Shown in pieces: positions 55,706 to 64,000 of a DNA stretch of 64,000 bases. Position numbers and translations under genes: made by a program. The notes beneath the pieces are model-generated. The model was not told where the DNA came from, ran no database searches, and was given only the letters and a program-made list of their open reading frames with translations. Origin of the DNA: Microbacterium sp. Leaf159 (GTDB lineage Bacteria; Actinomycetota; Actinomycetes; Actinomycetales; Microbacteriaceae); assembly GCF_001423615.1 (NCBI RefSeq), contig NZ_LMOU01000001.1, forward strand, positions 1,105,310-1,169,309, read 5' to 3'. The number at the start of each line of letters is the position of its first letter. Within the stretch, counting starts at the first letter, position 1.

Positions 55706-56734
55706 ATGCCCGTCGCCACCCCGGATCAGTACGCCGAAATGCTCGACCGCGCGAAGGCCGGCGGCTTCGCGTACCCGGCATTCAATGTCTCGAGCTCGCA
55801 GACGATCAACTCGGTCCTCCAGGGCCTCACCGAGGCAGGTTCCGACGGAATCATCCAGGTCACCACCGGTGGCGCGGACTACTTCGCCGGCCACACGGTC
55901 AAGGCACGCGCGACCGGCGCACTCGCCTTCGCACGCTTCGCGACCGAGGTCGCCAAGAACTACCCGGTCACCGTCGCGCTGCACACCGACCACTGCCCGA
56001 AGGATGCCCTCGCCGGCTTCGTCGAGCCGCTGATCTCGGCCTCTGAAGAAGAGGTCAAGGCCGGACGCAACCCCATCTTCCAGTCGCACATGTGGGACGG
56101 CTCGGCCGTGCCCCTCGCGGAGAACATCGAGATCGCTCAGGACCTCCTCCCCCGCATGAAGAACATCAACGCCATCCTCGAGGTCGAGATCGGCGTCGTC
56201 GGCGGCGAAGAGGACGGCGTCGCACACGAGGGATCGAACGATGCCCTCTACACGACGTTCGCGGACGTCGACCAGGCCGTCCAGGCTCTCGGCCTCGGCG
56301 AGCAGGGCCGCTACATCGCCGCCCTCACGTTCGGCAACGTGCACGGTGTCTACAAGCCCGGCGGCGTAAAGCTGCGCCCCGAGCTCCTGGGCGAGATCCA
56401 GCAGCAGGTCGCCGCGAAGTACAACACGGGTGCGAAGCCGCTCGACCTCGTCTTCCACGGCGGGTCCGGCTCGACCGATGAGGAGATCGCCCTCGCGGTC
56501 GCCAACGGTGTCATCAAGATGAACATCGACACCGACACGCAGTACGCCTACACCCGTGCGATCGCCGACTACATGTTCAAGAACTACGACGGCGTCCTCA
56601 AGGTCGACGGCGAGGTCGGCAACAAGAAGCAGTACGACCCGCGCGCCTGGGGCAAGATCGCGGAGACGGCGATGGCCGCCCGCGTCGTCGAGTCCACGCG
56701 CCAGCTCGGCTCGTACGGTCAGTCGAAGAGCTGA
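55706..56734 (+). CDS. fba: class II fructose-bisphosphate aldolase
   Basis: 342 aa, zinc-dependent. ALHTDHCPKDALAGFVEPLI carries the active-site Asp and a zinc His; NVHGVYKPGG and VFHGGSGSTDEEI carry the other ligands and phosphate site. GCAGGAG lies 5 nt before the ATG. TAGAGT at about 55665 is a possible -10. Confidence 0.97.
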   Translation: MPVATPDQYAEMLDRAKAGGFAYPAFNVSSSQTINSVLQGLTEAGSDGIIQVTTGGADYFAGHTVKARATGALAFARFATEVAKNYPVTVALHTDHCPKDALAGFVEPLISASEEEVKAGRNPIFQSHMWDGSAVPLAENIEIAQDLLPRMKNINAILEVEIGVVGGEEDGVAHEGSNDALYTTFADVDQAVQALGLGEQGRYIAALTFGNVHGVYKPGGVKLRPELLGEIQQQVAAKYNTGAKPLDLVFHGGSGSTDEEIALAVANGVIKMNIDTDTQYAYTRAIADYMFKNYDGVLKVDGEVGNKKQYDPRAWGKIAETAMAARVVESTRQLGSYGQSKS

Positions 56735-56749
56735 TCTTCCTCTGACAGC

Positions 56750-56784
56750 GAGATGCTCCCGACCGCTGCGGTCGGGGGCATCTC
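56750..56784. terminator. hairpin between fba and the DUF6264-type gene
   Basis: GAGATGC and CCCGACCG arms (56750-56765) pair with CGGTCGGG and GCATCTC (56769-56784), interrupted by one unpaired base on each side. It lies 15 bp after the fba stop and 15 bp from the opposing stop at 56799. No T-run. Confidence 0.75.
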
Positions 56785-56798
56785 TGCGTCTGAGTCGC

Positions 56799-57323
56799 CT
56801 ACTGGCCGGCGGTCTTGGCGACGAAGTCGATGAAAGCGGGGTCGTTCATCAGCGGGATGGCGGCGCAGATCGATGCCACGAGGAGCGTCACGGCGGCTCC
56901 TGCGAGCGGGACCCACCACGAGGCCTTGCCCCCGCGCAGTCGACGGATCGAGAAGAACGCGGTGAGTGACCACCCTGCGGCGAGGACGATCGCTGCGACC
57001 GTTCCCCAGACCTTGCCCTGAGCGAAGTTCGTGAACTCGCCGTCGACCCCGAGGACCTTCATCATCTCGTTCATCGCGGTGGGGAAGTCGAGATACGAGA
57101 GACCCGTCATCACGACGTTCACCAGTCCGTAGGCGAGCAGCCCGATGGTGATGAACCTGTCGACGGGTCGCGGCCGGGCGGTTGCTGCGCGCCCGGATGC
57201 CGGCTCGGGTGCCGGTGCGGCGGCTGCGGCGGGAGGCATCTCGTCGAGCGGCGGCAGCCCCGCTGCCTTGCGCTGCTCTTCGAGGGTCGCGATTTCGCCG
57301 TACTGAGGCCGCTGGTCGGTCAT
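56799..57323 (-). CDS. DUF6264-like membrane protein
   Basis: 174 aa. Hydrophilic N-terminus MTDQRPQYGEIATLEEQR, an Ala/Pro linker (to about 52), then about four helices. Function unknown. ATG 57323 follows TAGCAT (57335-57330) by 6 nt with no Shine-Dalgarno, so leaderless. Confidence 0.85.
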   Translation of the reverse strand: MTDQRPQYGEIATLEEQRKAAGLPPLDEMPPAAAAAPAPEPASGRAATARPRPVDRFITIGLLAYGLVNVVMTGLSYLDFPTAMNEMMKVLGVDGEFTNFAQGKVWGTVAAIVLAAGWSLTAFFSIRRLRGGKASWWVPLAGAAVTLLVASICAAIPLMNDPAFIDFVAKTAGQ

Positions 57324-57425
57324 GCCGCCATGCTATCCGCACCGTCTCTGCGCGGCTCTCAGACTGAGCGGCCCGAACATGATGGCGGCCCCGGAGAAGT
57401 GGGGACTCCTCGGGGCCGCGGATTC

Positions 57426-57476
57426 GGAACGCTGGGGACGCTCGTCATCCAAGTGGGTCGAGGAACGCTGGGGACG
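57426..57476. repeat. 15-bp direct repeat in a gene-free gap
   Basis: GGAACGCTGGGGACG occurs at 57426-57440 and 57462-57476, 36 bp apart. The surrounding gap 57324-57590 (267 bp) has no supported gene. Its latter half is lower in GC than the genes around it, and the segment near 57503-57525 has ACATG and CATGT half-sites. It may be a relic of a mobile element. Confidence 0.6.
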
Positions 57477-57590
57477 TTCCACCACCAGTAGTGCCGTTTG
57501 CACATGCGACTACATCTCACATGTTAGGAAAGCGCGTGCCGACCCGCTAGTGGCATTTCTTCAGATAGTGAACATTTTCGCGGACGAGCG

Positions 57591-58382
57591 TCAGATCGCC
57601 GTCTGCAGATCCGGTTCTCCGCCCGTCAGCGCATCCGCGCCGAGCTGCAACGACAACCGTGTCGCGGTCTGCTTGAGCTTCGTGACGAGGCCGCGGCCGA
57701 CGTGCGCCCGGTCGGACGGGAGGGAGATCGCCAGCGACGCCACGATGTTCGGGGCGATCACGGGAACGGCGACGCACGTGTTGCCGATCGCGTACTCCTC
57801 ACGGTCCAGAGCGAAGCCCGGTGACCGCTCCAGCTCTGCCAGAAGCGCGTCCCGGTCGCTGATGGTGCGCGGTGTGAGTTCCTCGAGGCGATGCCGCGAC
57901 AGATAGTCGAGACGCTCGGAACAGGTGAGGTCGGCGAGGATCTGCTTGCCGAGAGCTGTCGCGTGGGCACTCGATTCGAGCGCCACCGACAGGTCGATCC
58001 GCGGAGTCCGCACCGCGTCGACGATGTCGATGAGGTGCACCTCTCCGTCGTGGTACCGCGACAGGTACGCCGTCTCCCCCACCGCTTCGGTGACTTCGCG
58101 CAGGGCAGATCGCACCCGCGCAAGGAGCACTCCGCCCGCATCGGGGGCCGCCCGGAACACCGGGAAGCTCGCGCCGAGCACGAGTCCGTCCGGTTCGTTG
58201 GCCAGGTATCCCTCGTGGATCAGCGTGCGAACGAGGTTGTAGGTGGTGCCATGGGTGAGACCCGTGAGCGCCGCGAGCGCCTTGACCGGAACGGGGCGGG
58301 CCGAGTTCGCCACGATGTCGACCAGACGCAGAGCACGCTGGACCGATCCGATGAGCGTCGGCGCCGCATCCGTGGTGGGCAT
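57591..58382 (-). CDS. IclR-family transcriptional regulator
   Basis: 263 aa. N-terminal winged helix (about 11-75: LVDIVANSARPVPVKALAAL, THGTTYNLVRTLIHEGYL) and C-terminal effector domain (about 90-250, SAHATALGKQILADL, ISDRDALLAELERSPGFAL). Controls carbon-source genes in many actinobacteria; target here unknown. Begins 3 bp after the ispH stop on the same strand. Confidence 0.94.
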   Translation of the reverse strand: MPTTDAAPTLIGSVQRALRLVDIVANSARPVPVKALAALTGLTHGTTYNLVRTLIHEGYLANEPDGLVLGASFPVFRAAPDAGGVLLARVRSALREVTEAVGETAYLSRYHDGEVHLIDIVDAVRTPRIDLSVALESSAHATALGKQILADLTCSERLDYLSRHRLEELTPRTISDRDALLAELERSPGFALDREEYAIGNTCVAVPVIAPNIVASLAISLPSDRAHVGRGLVTKLKQTATRLSLQLGADALTGGEPDLQTAI

Positions 58383-58384
58383 CG

Positions 58385-59464
58385 TCAGGCGTTTCCGCCA
58401 GACGCGCGGCCCCCCAGCGCACGAGCATCGCGCTGACCCGAGGCGTCCTGTCGGAGTTCCTTCGGCAGCGAGAACATGAGGTCCTCCTCCGCCGTCTTGA
58501 CCTCTTCGACGTCGTGGTAGCCCGCGCCGTCGAGGGCCTCGAGCACCTCACGGACGAGGACCTCGGGAACGGATGCTCCGCTGGTGACGCCGACCGTGGC
58601 GACGCCGTCGAGCCACTCCTGCTTGACCTCTTCGGCGTAGTCCACGCGGTAGGCGGCCTTCGCTCCGTATTCCAGGGCGACCTCGACCAGGCGCACGGAG
58701 TTCGAGGAGTTCGACGAGCCCACGACGATCACGAGATCGGCGTTCGCCGCGACCTTCTTGATCGCCACCTGACGGTTCTGCGTCGCATAGCAGATGTCGT
58801 CGGACGGAGGGTTGTGCATCTCCGGGAAGCGGGTCCGCAGACGGTTGACCGTCTCCATGGTCTCGTCGACCGAGAGAGTGGTCTGCGACAGCCAGACGAC
58901 CTTCGACGGGTCCTTCACCTGCACGGTGTCGGCCTCATCGGGAGAGTTGACGATGGTGACGTGTTCGGGAGCCTCGCCGGCGGTGCCCTCGACCTCTTCG
59001 TGTCCTTCGTGGCCGATGAGAAGGATCTCGAAGTCGTCGCGGGCGAAACGGACGGCTTCGCGGTGGACCTTGGTGACGAGCGGGCAGGTCGCATCGATCG
59101 CGTGCAGGCCGCGGTCGGAGGCTGCCTCCACGACCGCAGGCGAGACTCCGTGTGCGCTGAAGACGACGTGAGCGCCCTCCGGCACCTCGTCGACCTCCTC
59201 GACGAAGACCGCGCCCTTCTCTTCGAGTTCCGACACCACGTGGATGTTGTGCACGATCTGCTTGCGCACATAGACGGGTGCGCCGTAGCGCTCGAGCGCC
59301 TTCTCGACCGCGACGACCGCGCGATCGACGCCTGCACAGTATCCGCGCGGTGCCGCGAGCAGAACGCGCTTGTTCCCCGCCACCGGGTTATCCTGAAGCC
59401 GCCCGGCCGCCCCACGTACTCGTGGGATGCGCGGCAGAGGCAGATGAACGGCAGTCGAAGTCAC
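58385..59464 (-). CDS. ispH: 4-hydroxy-3-methylbut-2-enyl diphosphate reductase
   Basis: 359 aa; last step of the MEP isoprenoid pathway, using a 4Fe-4S cluster. Cluster ligands are C43 in [13 protein letters not shown], Cys in [11 protein letters not shown] and Cys in [15 protein letters not shown] [11 protein letters not shown] region. GTG 59464 follows TAGAAT (59476-59471) by 6 nt, no Shine-Dalgarno. Divergent from xseA. Confidence 0.96.
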   Translation of the reverse strand: MTSTAVHLPLPRIPRVRGAAGRLQDNPVAGNKRVLLAAPRGYCAGVDRAVVAVEKALERYGAPVYVRKQIVHNIHVVSELEEKGAVFVEEVDEVPEGAHVVFSAHGVSPAVVEAASDRGLHAIDATCPLVTKVHREAVRFARDDFEILLIGHEGHEEVEGTAGEAPEHVTIVNSPDEADTVQVKDPSKVVWLSQTTLSVDETMETVNRLRTRFPEMHNPPSDDICYATQNRQVAIKKVAANADLVIVVGSSNSSNSVRLVEVALEYGAKAAYRVDYAEEVKQEWLDGVATVGVTSGASVPEVLVREVLEALDGAGYHDVEEVKTAEEDLMFSLPKELRQDASGQRDARALGGRASGGNA

Positions 59465-59518
59465 ACTGGAATTCTACCGCCGAGAACCTGAGCAGGAGCG
59501 GGAAGGTGCACTGAGCGG

Positions 59519-60811
59519 ATGACGGTCTTCGAAGCCTCGACGCGCCCGGGCGAGACTCCACCGGCGGATGCGGTCGCTCCGCGCGACTCCTCCGCGGATG
59601 CCCCGACCTCCGTCGCCCGCCTGAACGGCACGATCCGAGATTTCGTCGCCCGGTGGAACACGGTCTGGGTCGAGGGCGAGATCACCTCCTGGAACGTCCG
59701 CGGCGGCAACATCTTCGCCCGACTCAAAGACACCCGCTCGGACGCGCAGATCTCGATCCGGGTGTGGTCGAGCGTCCGCCCCCGCATCCCCGGCGACCTC
59801 GCCGTGGGCGACCACGTCGTGGCAGCCGTCAAGGCCGACTACTTCGTCAAGGCCGGCGATTTCAGCTTCACCGTCTCGGCGATGAAGCACGTCGGGCTCG
59901 GCGATCAGCTCGAGCGCCTCGAGAAGCTCCGCCTGCAGCTGCGCCAGGAGGGACTGTTCGACCCCGCACGCAAGAAGCGTCTCCCGTTCCTCCCGCACGT
60001 GATCGGGCTGATCACGGGCGAACGATCCGACGCGGAGAAGGACGTGCACCGCAACGCGGAGCTGCGCTGGCCCCAGGTGAGGTTCCGCACCGAGTACGCC
60101 GCCGTCCAGGGCGACCGCTGCGTGCCCGACACCCTCGCCGCGCTCGCCCGACTCGACGCAGACCCCGATGTCGACGTGATCATCATCGCGCGCGGCGGTG
60201 GAGACCCCCAGACCCTCCTCGGATTCAGCGATGAGCGGCTCGTCCGCGCCGTGTCTGCAGCATCCACCCCTGTGGTGAGCGCGATCGGACACGAGAACGA
60301 TCGCCCGCTCCTCGACGACGTCGCAGACCTCCGCGCCTCGACTCCGACGGATGCCGCCAAGCGCGTCGTGCCGGACGTCAGCGAGCAGCGCGCGCTGATC
60401 GCGCAACTGCGGTCCCGCGCGACCTCCCGCCTCACGCAGCGGCTGTCGCACGACATCGCCCAGCTCGAACAGCTGCGCTCCCGCCCCGCGCTTCGCTCAC
60501 CCGACCCCATCATCGAGTCGCGCTCGCAGGAGGTGTGGTTGCTGTTGTCCCGCGGCCGCGACACGATCACGCGCCAGCACGATGCGGCAGGGCGGGCGAC
60601 CAGCGAGCTGCGCGCGTCACTTCGCGCCCTCTCCCCCGCCGCCACACTCGCTCGCGGCTATGCGATCGCCCACCTCGAGGGCGGCGTGATCCTTCGCGAT
60701 GCGGCGGATGCACCGGCCGGCAGCGCACTGACGATCACGGTCGACCGCGGCTCGGTCGCGGCCCGTTCCGAAGGTGAGATCGCGGAGGGACCGGCGCCTC
60801 GCTCCGGATGA
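59519..60811 (+). CDS. xseA: exodeoxyribonuclease VII large subunit
   Basis: 430 aa. OB-fold N-terminal domain (WVEGEITSWNVRGGNIFARL), central catalytic region (LITGERSDAEKDVHRNAELR, IARGGGDPQTLLGFSDERLV) and C-terminal helices. Works with XseB on single-stranded DNA in mismatch and damage repair. 31 bp upstream of xseB. Confidence 0.96.
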   Translation: MTVFEASTRPGETPPADAVAPRDSSADAPTSVARLNGTIRDFVARWNTVWVEGEITSWNVRGGNIFARLKDTRSDAQISIRVWSSVRPRIPGDLAVGDHVVAAVKADYFVKAGDFSFTVSAMKHVGLGDQLERLEKLRLQLRQEGLFDPARKKRLPFLPHVIGLITGERSDAEKDVHRNAELRWPQVRFRTEYAAVQGDRCVPDTLAALARLDADPDVDVIIIARGGGDPQTLLGFSDERLVRAVSAASTPVVSAIGHENDRPLLDDVADLRASTPTDAAKRVVPDVSEQRALIAQLRSRATSRLTQRLSHDIAQLEQLRSRPALRSPDPIIESRSQEVWLLLSRGRDTITRQHDAAGRATSELRASLRALSPAATLARGYAIAHLEGGVILRDAADAPAGSALTITVDRGSVAARSEGEIAEGPAPRSG

Positions 60812-60842
60812 GCACACCCTGCGCACCGCGTAGGATGGAGGC

Positions 60843-61079
60843 GTGAGTGCGCTGAACGACACCCCTGTGGACACGCTGTCGTTCGAGGCCGCTCGCGACG
60901 AGCTCGTGAAGGTCGTCTCCGAGCTCGAACAGGGCGCTCCGACCCTCGAGCAGTCGCTCGCCCTCTGGGAGCGCGGCGAGGCTCTCGCCGCGCGGTGCGA
61001 GGAGTGGCTGCTCGGCGCCAAGCGTCGACTCGAGGCCGCCCGTGCCGCCGCCGACGCCTCCGACGAGGACGAGTCGTGA
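60843..61079 (+). CDS. xseB: exodeoxyribonuclease VII small subunit
   Basis: 78 aa. Two-helix protein with [20 protein letters not shown] and [20 protein letters not shown], the family signature. GTG start with TAGGAT (60831-60836) ending 6 nt upstream. Overlaps the next gene by 4 bp (GTGA). Confidence 0.96.
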   Translation: MSALNDTPVDTLSFEAARDELVKVVSELEQGAPTLEQSLALWERGEALAARCEEWLLGAKRRLEAARAAADASDEDES

Positions 61080-61714
61080 ACAAGCCCGCACCGATCGTCG
61101 CGGAGCTCGGCCGCCCGGAGACCCCCGCTGAGACGGCGGCCCGCAAGGCCGCATCGAGCAAGGCCTATCGCTCGAGCCAGACAGTGCGCAGCCTGATCGC
61201 GGCCCTGATCGCCACCCTGGCCATCGTCGCGGTGATCGTGTTCGCCGTGCCCCGCGGCGAACCCGCGACGACCCCGACCATCGACATGGTCGGCATCGCC
61301 GCCGACGTGGAATCCACGGTCGACAGCTCGGTGATCGTTCCCGATCTCGACGACTTCTGGCGCGTGAACGCAGCCGGGCTCACGAGCGGCGCGACCGCGG
61401 TGTGGGATGTGACTCTCGCCCCGTCCGCCGAGGACGAGCGCGGCTTCATCAAGCTCGCGCAGGCGTTCGCCGCCGATTCGTCCTGGGCTCCGCAGCGCCT
61501 GAACGGAACCGCGCCCACGGGCACGACCTCGATCGGCGGCCTCGAATGGGATGTCTACGAACTCGGCGATGCCGGCGCGAAGCAGAACATCACCTACGCG
61601 ATCGGCACCCAGGCGGGTGACGACTACCTTCTGCTCTACGGCTCGCGTTCGGCCGACTCCACGGCTGAGCTCGCCGAATCCCTCGTCCCGCAGATCCGCG
61701 ACCTCTCGGAGTAG
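61076..61714 (+). CDS. DUF4245 membrane-anchored protein
   Basis: 212 aa. One N-terminal helix (about 40-62, [17 protein letters not shown]) and a soluble extracytoplasmic domain with [20 protein letters not shown] and [10 protein letters not shown]. Function unknown. The GTG at 61076 overlaps the xseB stop, so translation is coupled. Confidence 0.9.
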   Translation: MNKPAPIVAELGRPETPAETAARKAASSKAYRSSQTVRSLIAALIATLAIVAVIVFAVPRGEPATTPTIDMVGIAADVESTVDSSVIVPDLDDFWRVNAAGLTSGATAVWDVTLAPSAEDERGFIKLAQAFAADSSWAPQRLNGTAPTGTTSIGGLEWDVYELGDAGAKQNITYAIGTQAGDDYLLLYGSRSADSTAELAESLVPQIRDLSE

Positions 61715-61719
61715 CCCTC

Positions 61720-62409
61720 ATGACAGATACGCTCACGCCCGCCGCCGCCTGGAAGCAGATGCAGGAGGGCAACCAGCGATTCGTCGATGACGCCCCTCGG
61801 CACCCGAACCAGGACGTCGCGCGACGCAAGCACCTGGCTGCCGCGCAGCATCCGGTCGCGACCCTGTTCGGATGCTCGGACTCGCGCCTCGCGGCGGAGA
61901 TCATCTTCGACCTCGGCCTCGGCGACCTCTTCGTCGTCCGCAACGCCGGCCAGGTGATCGGCGAATCCATCGTCGCGAGCCTCGAATACGCGGTAGCCGT
62001 GCTGAACGTGCCCCTGATCGTCGTCCTCGCGCACGACTCGTGCGGCGCCGTGCGCGCCGCCATCGACGGCACCGCGATCGACGCCGCTCCCCTGCCTCCG
62101 CACATCTGGAAGCTCATCGCGCCGATCGTCCCCGCCGCCCGCAAGGTGCTCGTCGAGAACGGCGGAACCACCGTCGACGAGATCGACGCCGACCTGGTCG
62201 GCCAGGAGCACCTGCGCAACACCGTCAGCGATCTGCTGCAGTCGTCCGAGGTGATCTCCCACGCGGTCGCCGAAGGCCGCCTGGGCATCGTCGGCGCCAA
62301 CTACCGTCTGGCCGAGGGCACCGCGGTGCCCGTCATCACGGTCGGAATCGACACAGACGGAATCGAGACCGAGGGGCACGGCCCCGCAACCAAGGAGGGT
62401 TCGGAATGA
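61720..62409 (+). CDS. beta-carbonic anhydrase
   Basis: 229 aa. Zinc ligands C52 (GCSDSR), H105 and C108 (AHDSCG), with D54-R56 catalytic dyad. Interconverts CO2 and bicarbonate. Five bp after the DUF4245 stop; overlaps fumC by 4 bp (ATGA), forming an xseB-DUF4245-CA-fumC unit. Confidence 0.96.
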   Translation: MTDTLTPAAAWKQMQEGNQRFVDDAPRHPNQDVARRKHLAAAQHPVATLFGCSDSRLAAEIIFDLGLGDLFVVRNAGQVIGESIVASLEYAVAVLNVPLIVVLAHDSCGAVRAAIDGTAIDAAPLPPHIWKLIAPIVPAARKVLVENGGTTVDEIDADLVGQEHLRNTVSDLLQSSEVISHAVAEGRLGIVGANYRLAEGTAVPVITVGIDTDGIETEGHGPATKEGSE

Positions 62410-63827
62410 CCGACACCGACCAGCTCAGCGGCGAGAACTCGCAGGGCTACCGCATCGAGCACGACACCATGGGCGAGGTGCGGGTTCCCGTGAACGCGCT
62501 GTACGGCGCGCAGACACAGCGCGCCGTCGAGAACTTCCCGATCTCGGGCAAGGGTCTCGAGTCGACGCAGATCGCCGCTCTCGCGCGCATCAAGAAGGCC
62601 GCAGCGCTCGCGAACAAGGAGCTCGGCACGCTCGACGGCGCGATCGCCGACGCGATCGCGCAGGCCGCCGACCAGGTCGCCTCGGGCGCACACGACGGCG
62701 AGTTCCCGGTCGACACGTACCAGACCGGATCCGGCACGTCGTCGAACATGAACATGAACGAGGTCCTCGCGACTCTCGCAACGCGCATCCTCGGTGCGAA
62801 CGTGCACCCGAACGACCACGTGAACGCTTCGCAGTCGTCGAACGACGTCTTCCCGACCTCCGTGCACATCGCCGTGACGCAGGCCCTGATCGACACCCTG
62901 ATCCCGGCGCTCGACCACCTCGCCGTCGCACTCGAGGCGAAGGCGGAGCTGTGGAAGGACGCGGTCAAGTCCGGCCGCACGCACCTCATGGATGCGACCC
63001 CGGTCACCCTCGGCCAGGAGTTCGGCGGCTACGCACGTCAGATCCGCCTCGGCATCGAGCGCGTGCAGTCGGCGCTCCCCCGCGTCTCCGAGGTCCCCCT
63101 CGGCGGCACGGCCACTGGCACCGGCATCAACACGCCGCTCGGCTTCCCGCAGAAGGTCATCGCGCTGCTCGCGGCCGAGACCGAGCTGCCGATCACCGAG
63201 GCGAAGGACCACTTCGAGGCGCAGGCCAACCGCGACGGCCTCGTCGAGGCATCCGGTGCACTGCGCACCATCGCCGTCTCGCTGACCAAGATCAACAACG
63301 ATCTGCGCTGGATGGGCTCGGGCCCCAACACGGGTCTCGGCGAGCTGCACATCCCCGACCTGCAGCCCGGGTCCTCGATCATGCCCGGCAAGGTCAACCC
63401 GGTCGTCCCCGAGGCCGTGCTGATGGTCTGCGCGCGCGTGATCGGCAATGACGCGACCGTCGCCTGGGCCGGCGCATCCGGTTCGTTCGAGCTCAACGTC
63501 GCCATCCCCGTGATGGGCACGGCGCTGCTCGAGTCGATCCGTCTGCTCGCGAACGCGTCGCGCGTTCTCGCCGACAAGACCGTCGACGGCCTGGAGGCCA
63601 ACCTCGAGCGCGCTGCCGCATTCGCCGGGATGAGCCCGTCGATCGTCACCCCGCTGAACAAGCTCATCGGCTACGAGGCTGCGGCCAAGATCGCCAAGCA
63701 CGCCGTGGCGAAGGGCATCACCGTCCGCGACGCCGTGATCGACCTCGGCTACGTCGAGCGGGGCGACCTCACGCTCGAGCAGCTCGACGAGAAGCTCGAC
63801 CTGCTCTCGATGACCCACCCGGGTTGA
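62406..63827 (+). CDS. fumC: class II fumarate hydratase
   Basis: 473 aa; fumarate to malate in the TCA cycle. Motifs: [29 protein letters not shown] and the signature [19 protein letters not shown] 62406 overlaps the anhydrase stop. A perfect hairpin terminator follows. Confidence 0.97.
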   Translation: MTDTDQLSGENSQGYRIEHDTMGEVRVPVNALYGAQTQRAVENFPISGKGLESTQIAALARIKKAAALANKELGTLDGAIADAIAQAADQVASGAHDGEFPVDTYQTGSGTSSNMNMNEVLATLATRILGANVHPNDHVNASQSSNDVFPTSVHIAVTQALIDTLIPALDHLAVALEAKAELWKDAVKSGRTHLMDATPVTLGQEFGGYARQIRLGIERVQSALPRVSEVPLGGTATGTGINTPLGFPQKVIALLAAETELPITEAKDHFEAQANRDGLVEASGALRTIAVSLTKINNDLRWMGSGPNTGLGELHIPDLQPGSSIMPGKVNPVVPEAVLMVCARVIGNDATVAWAGASGSFELNVAIPVMGTALLESIRLLANASRVLADKTVDGLEANLERAAAFAGMSPSIVTPLNKLIGYEAAAKIAKHAVAKGITVRDAVIDLGYVERGDLTLEQLDEKLDLLSMTHPG

Positions 63828-63845
63828 TCGTCGCACGCTGACACG

Positions 63846-63880
63846 CGGATGCCGCAGGGACTCGTTCCCTGCGGCATCCG
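63846..63880. terminator. perfect 15-bp hairpin after fumC
   Basis: CGGATGCCGCAGGGA (63846-63860), loop CTCGT, TCCCTGCGGCATCCG (63866-63880). Lies between converging fumC and the PhoH-like gene; contains the GGATGC/GCATCC element. Confidence 0.82.
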
Positions 63881-63892
63881 TCGTTTCGAGGA

Positions 63893-64000
63893 CTAGCTGA
63901 GTTCGCCGCCCTCGAGGAGTTCGGTGACGAGAGCCGCGATCGCAGAGCGCTCCGACCGCATCAGCGTCACGTGTGCGAACAGGTCGTGCCCCTTGAGCGT
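63893..64000 (-). CDS. PhoH-family protein, C-terminal fragment
   Basis: Only the last 35 residues are in the window: [20 protein letters not shown], then [13 protein letters not shown] and TAG. The [13 protein letters not shown] segment matches the end of actinobacterial PhoH-type ATPases, and fumC-PhoH adjacency is common there. Family call is from short sequence, so moderate. Confidence 0.6.
   Translation of the reverse strand, partial: TLKGHDLFAHVTLMRSERSAIAALVTELLEGGELS

Overview
The window is a high-GC stretch of actinobacterial chromosome. Gene content and order suggest the family Microbacteriaceae, most likely Microbacterium: divergent glpX and fba, ispH beside xseA-xseB-DUF4245, fumC next to a PhoH-type gene, and a tandem glycine riboswitch before gcvTHP. 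The genus is inferred from remembered gene order and protein families, not from a database search. No rRNA, tRNA, CRISPR array, prophage or intact insertion sequence was seen. Coding density is very high, with many 4-bp ATGA overlaps.

Layout. 0-4 kb: citrate synthase, DapC and the 7Fe ferredoxin. 4-8.3 kb: amino-acid handling (AzlCD exporter with a divergent XRE-cupin regulator, an MFS carrier and a glutaminase). 8.4-12.9 kb: a secreted transglycosylase-like protein, TypA/BipA, a CPBP membrane protease and a PH-domain protein. 12.9-18.2 kb: a DppABC importer with fused ATPases. 18.4-23.1 kb: gcvTHP under a tandem glycine riboswitch. 23.2-28.7 kb: a second Dpp-type importer with separate ATPases and a strong palindromic operator. 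28.9-34.4 kb: an NAD operon (nrtR-nadA-nadB-nadC-nifS-like), in which the regulator, three de novo synthesis enzymes and the probable Fe-S supplier for NadA lie end to end. 34.4-40 kb: a glycosyltransferase, an SDR, an ABC exporter and a DHA2 efflux pump, with short tandem repeats at gene ends. 40-50 kb: many small or accessory genes, including an unlisted 47-aa cysteine-motif peptide, Dps, an ABC-F protein and an unusual condensation-domain/GNAT fusion. 50-64 kb: housekeeping (YchF, exonuclease, RmuC, GlpX, Fba, IclR regulator, IspH, XseAB, carbonic anhydrase, FumC) plus a methyltransferase broken by an in-frame TAG.

Three signals run through the window. About sixteen genes have a TANNNT hexamer ending 6-8 nt before the start codon and no usable Shine-Dalgarno, which indicates widespread leaderless transcription. 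The hexamer GGATGC/GCATCC looks over-represented, often encodes Ala-Ser as GCA-TCC, and forms terminator stems. Gene ends often carry perfect hairpins. The observations most worth follow-up are the 47-aa peptide whose CSGGVC codons form one arm of its own terminator, the condensation-GNAT fusion, the TAG-interrupted methyltransferase and the paired-palindrome azlC/regulator promoter.
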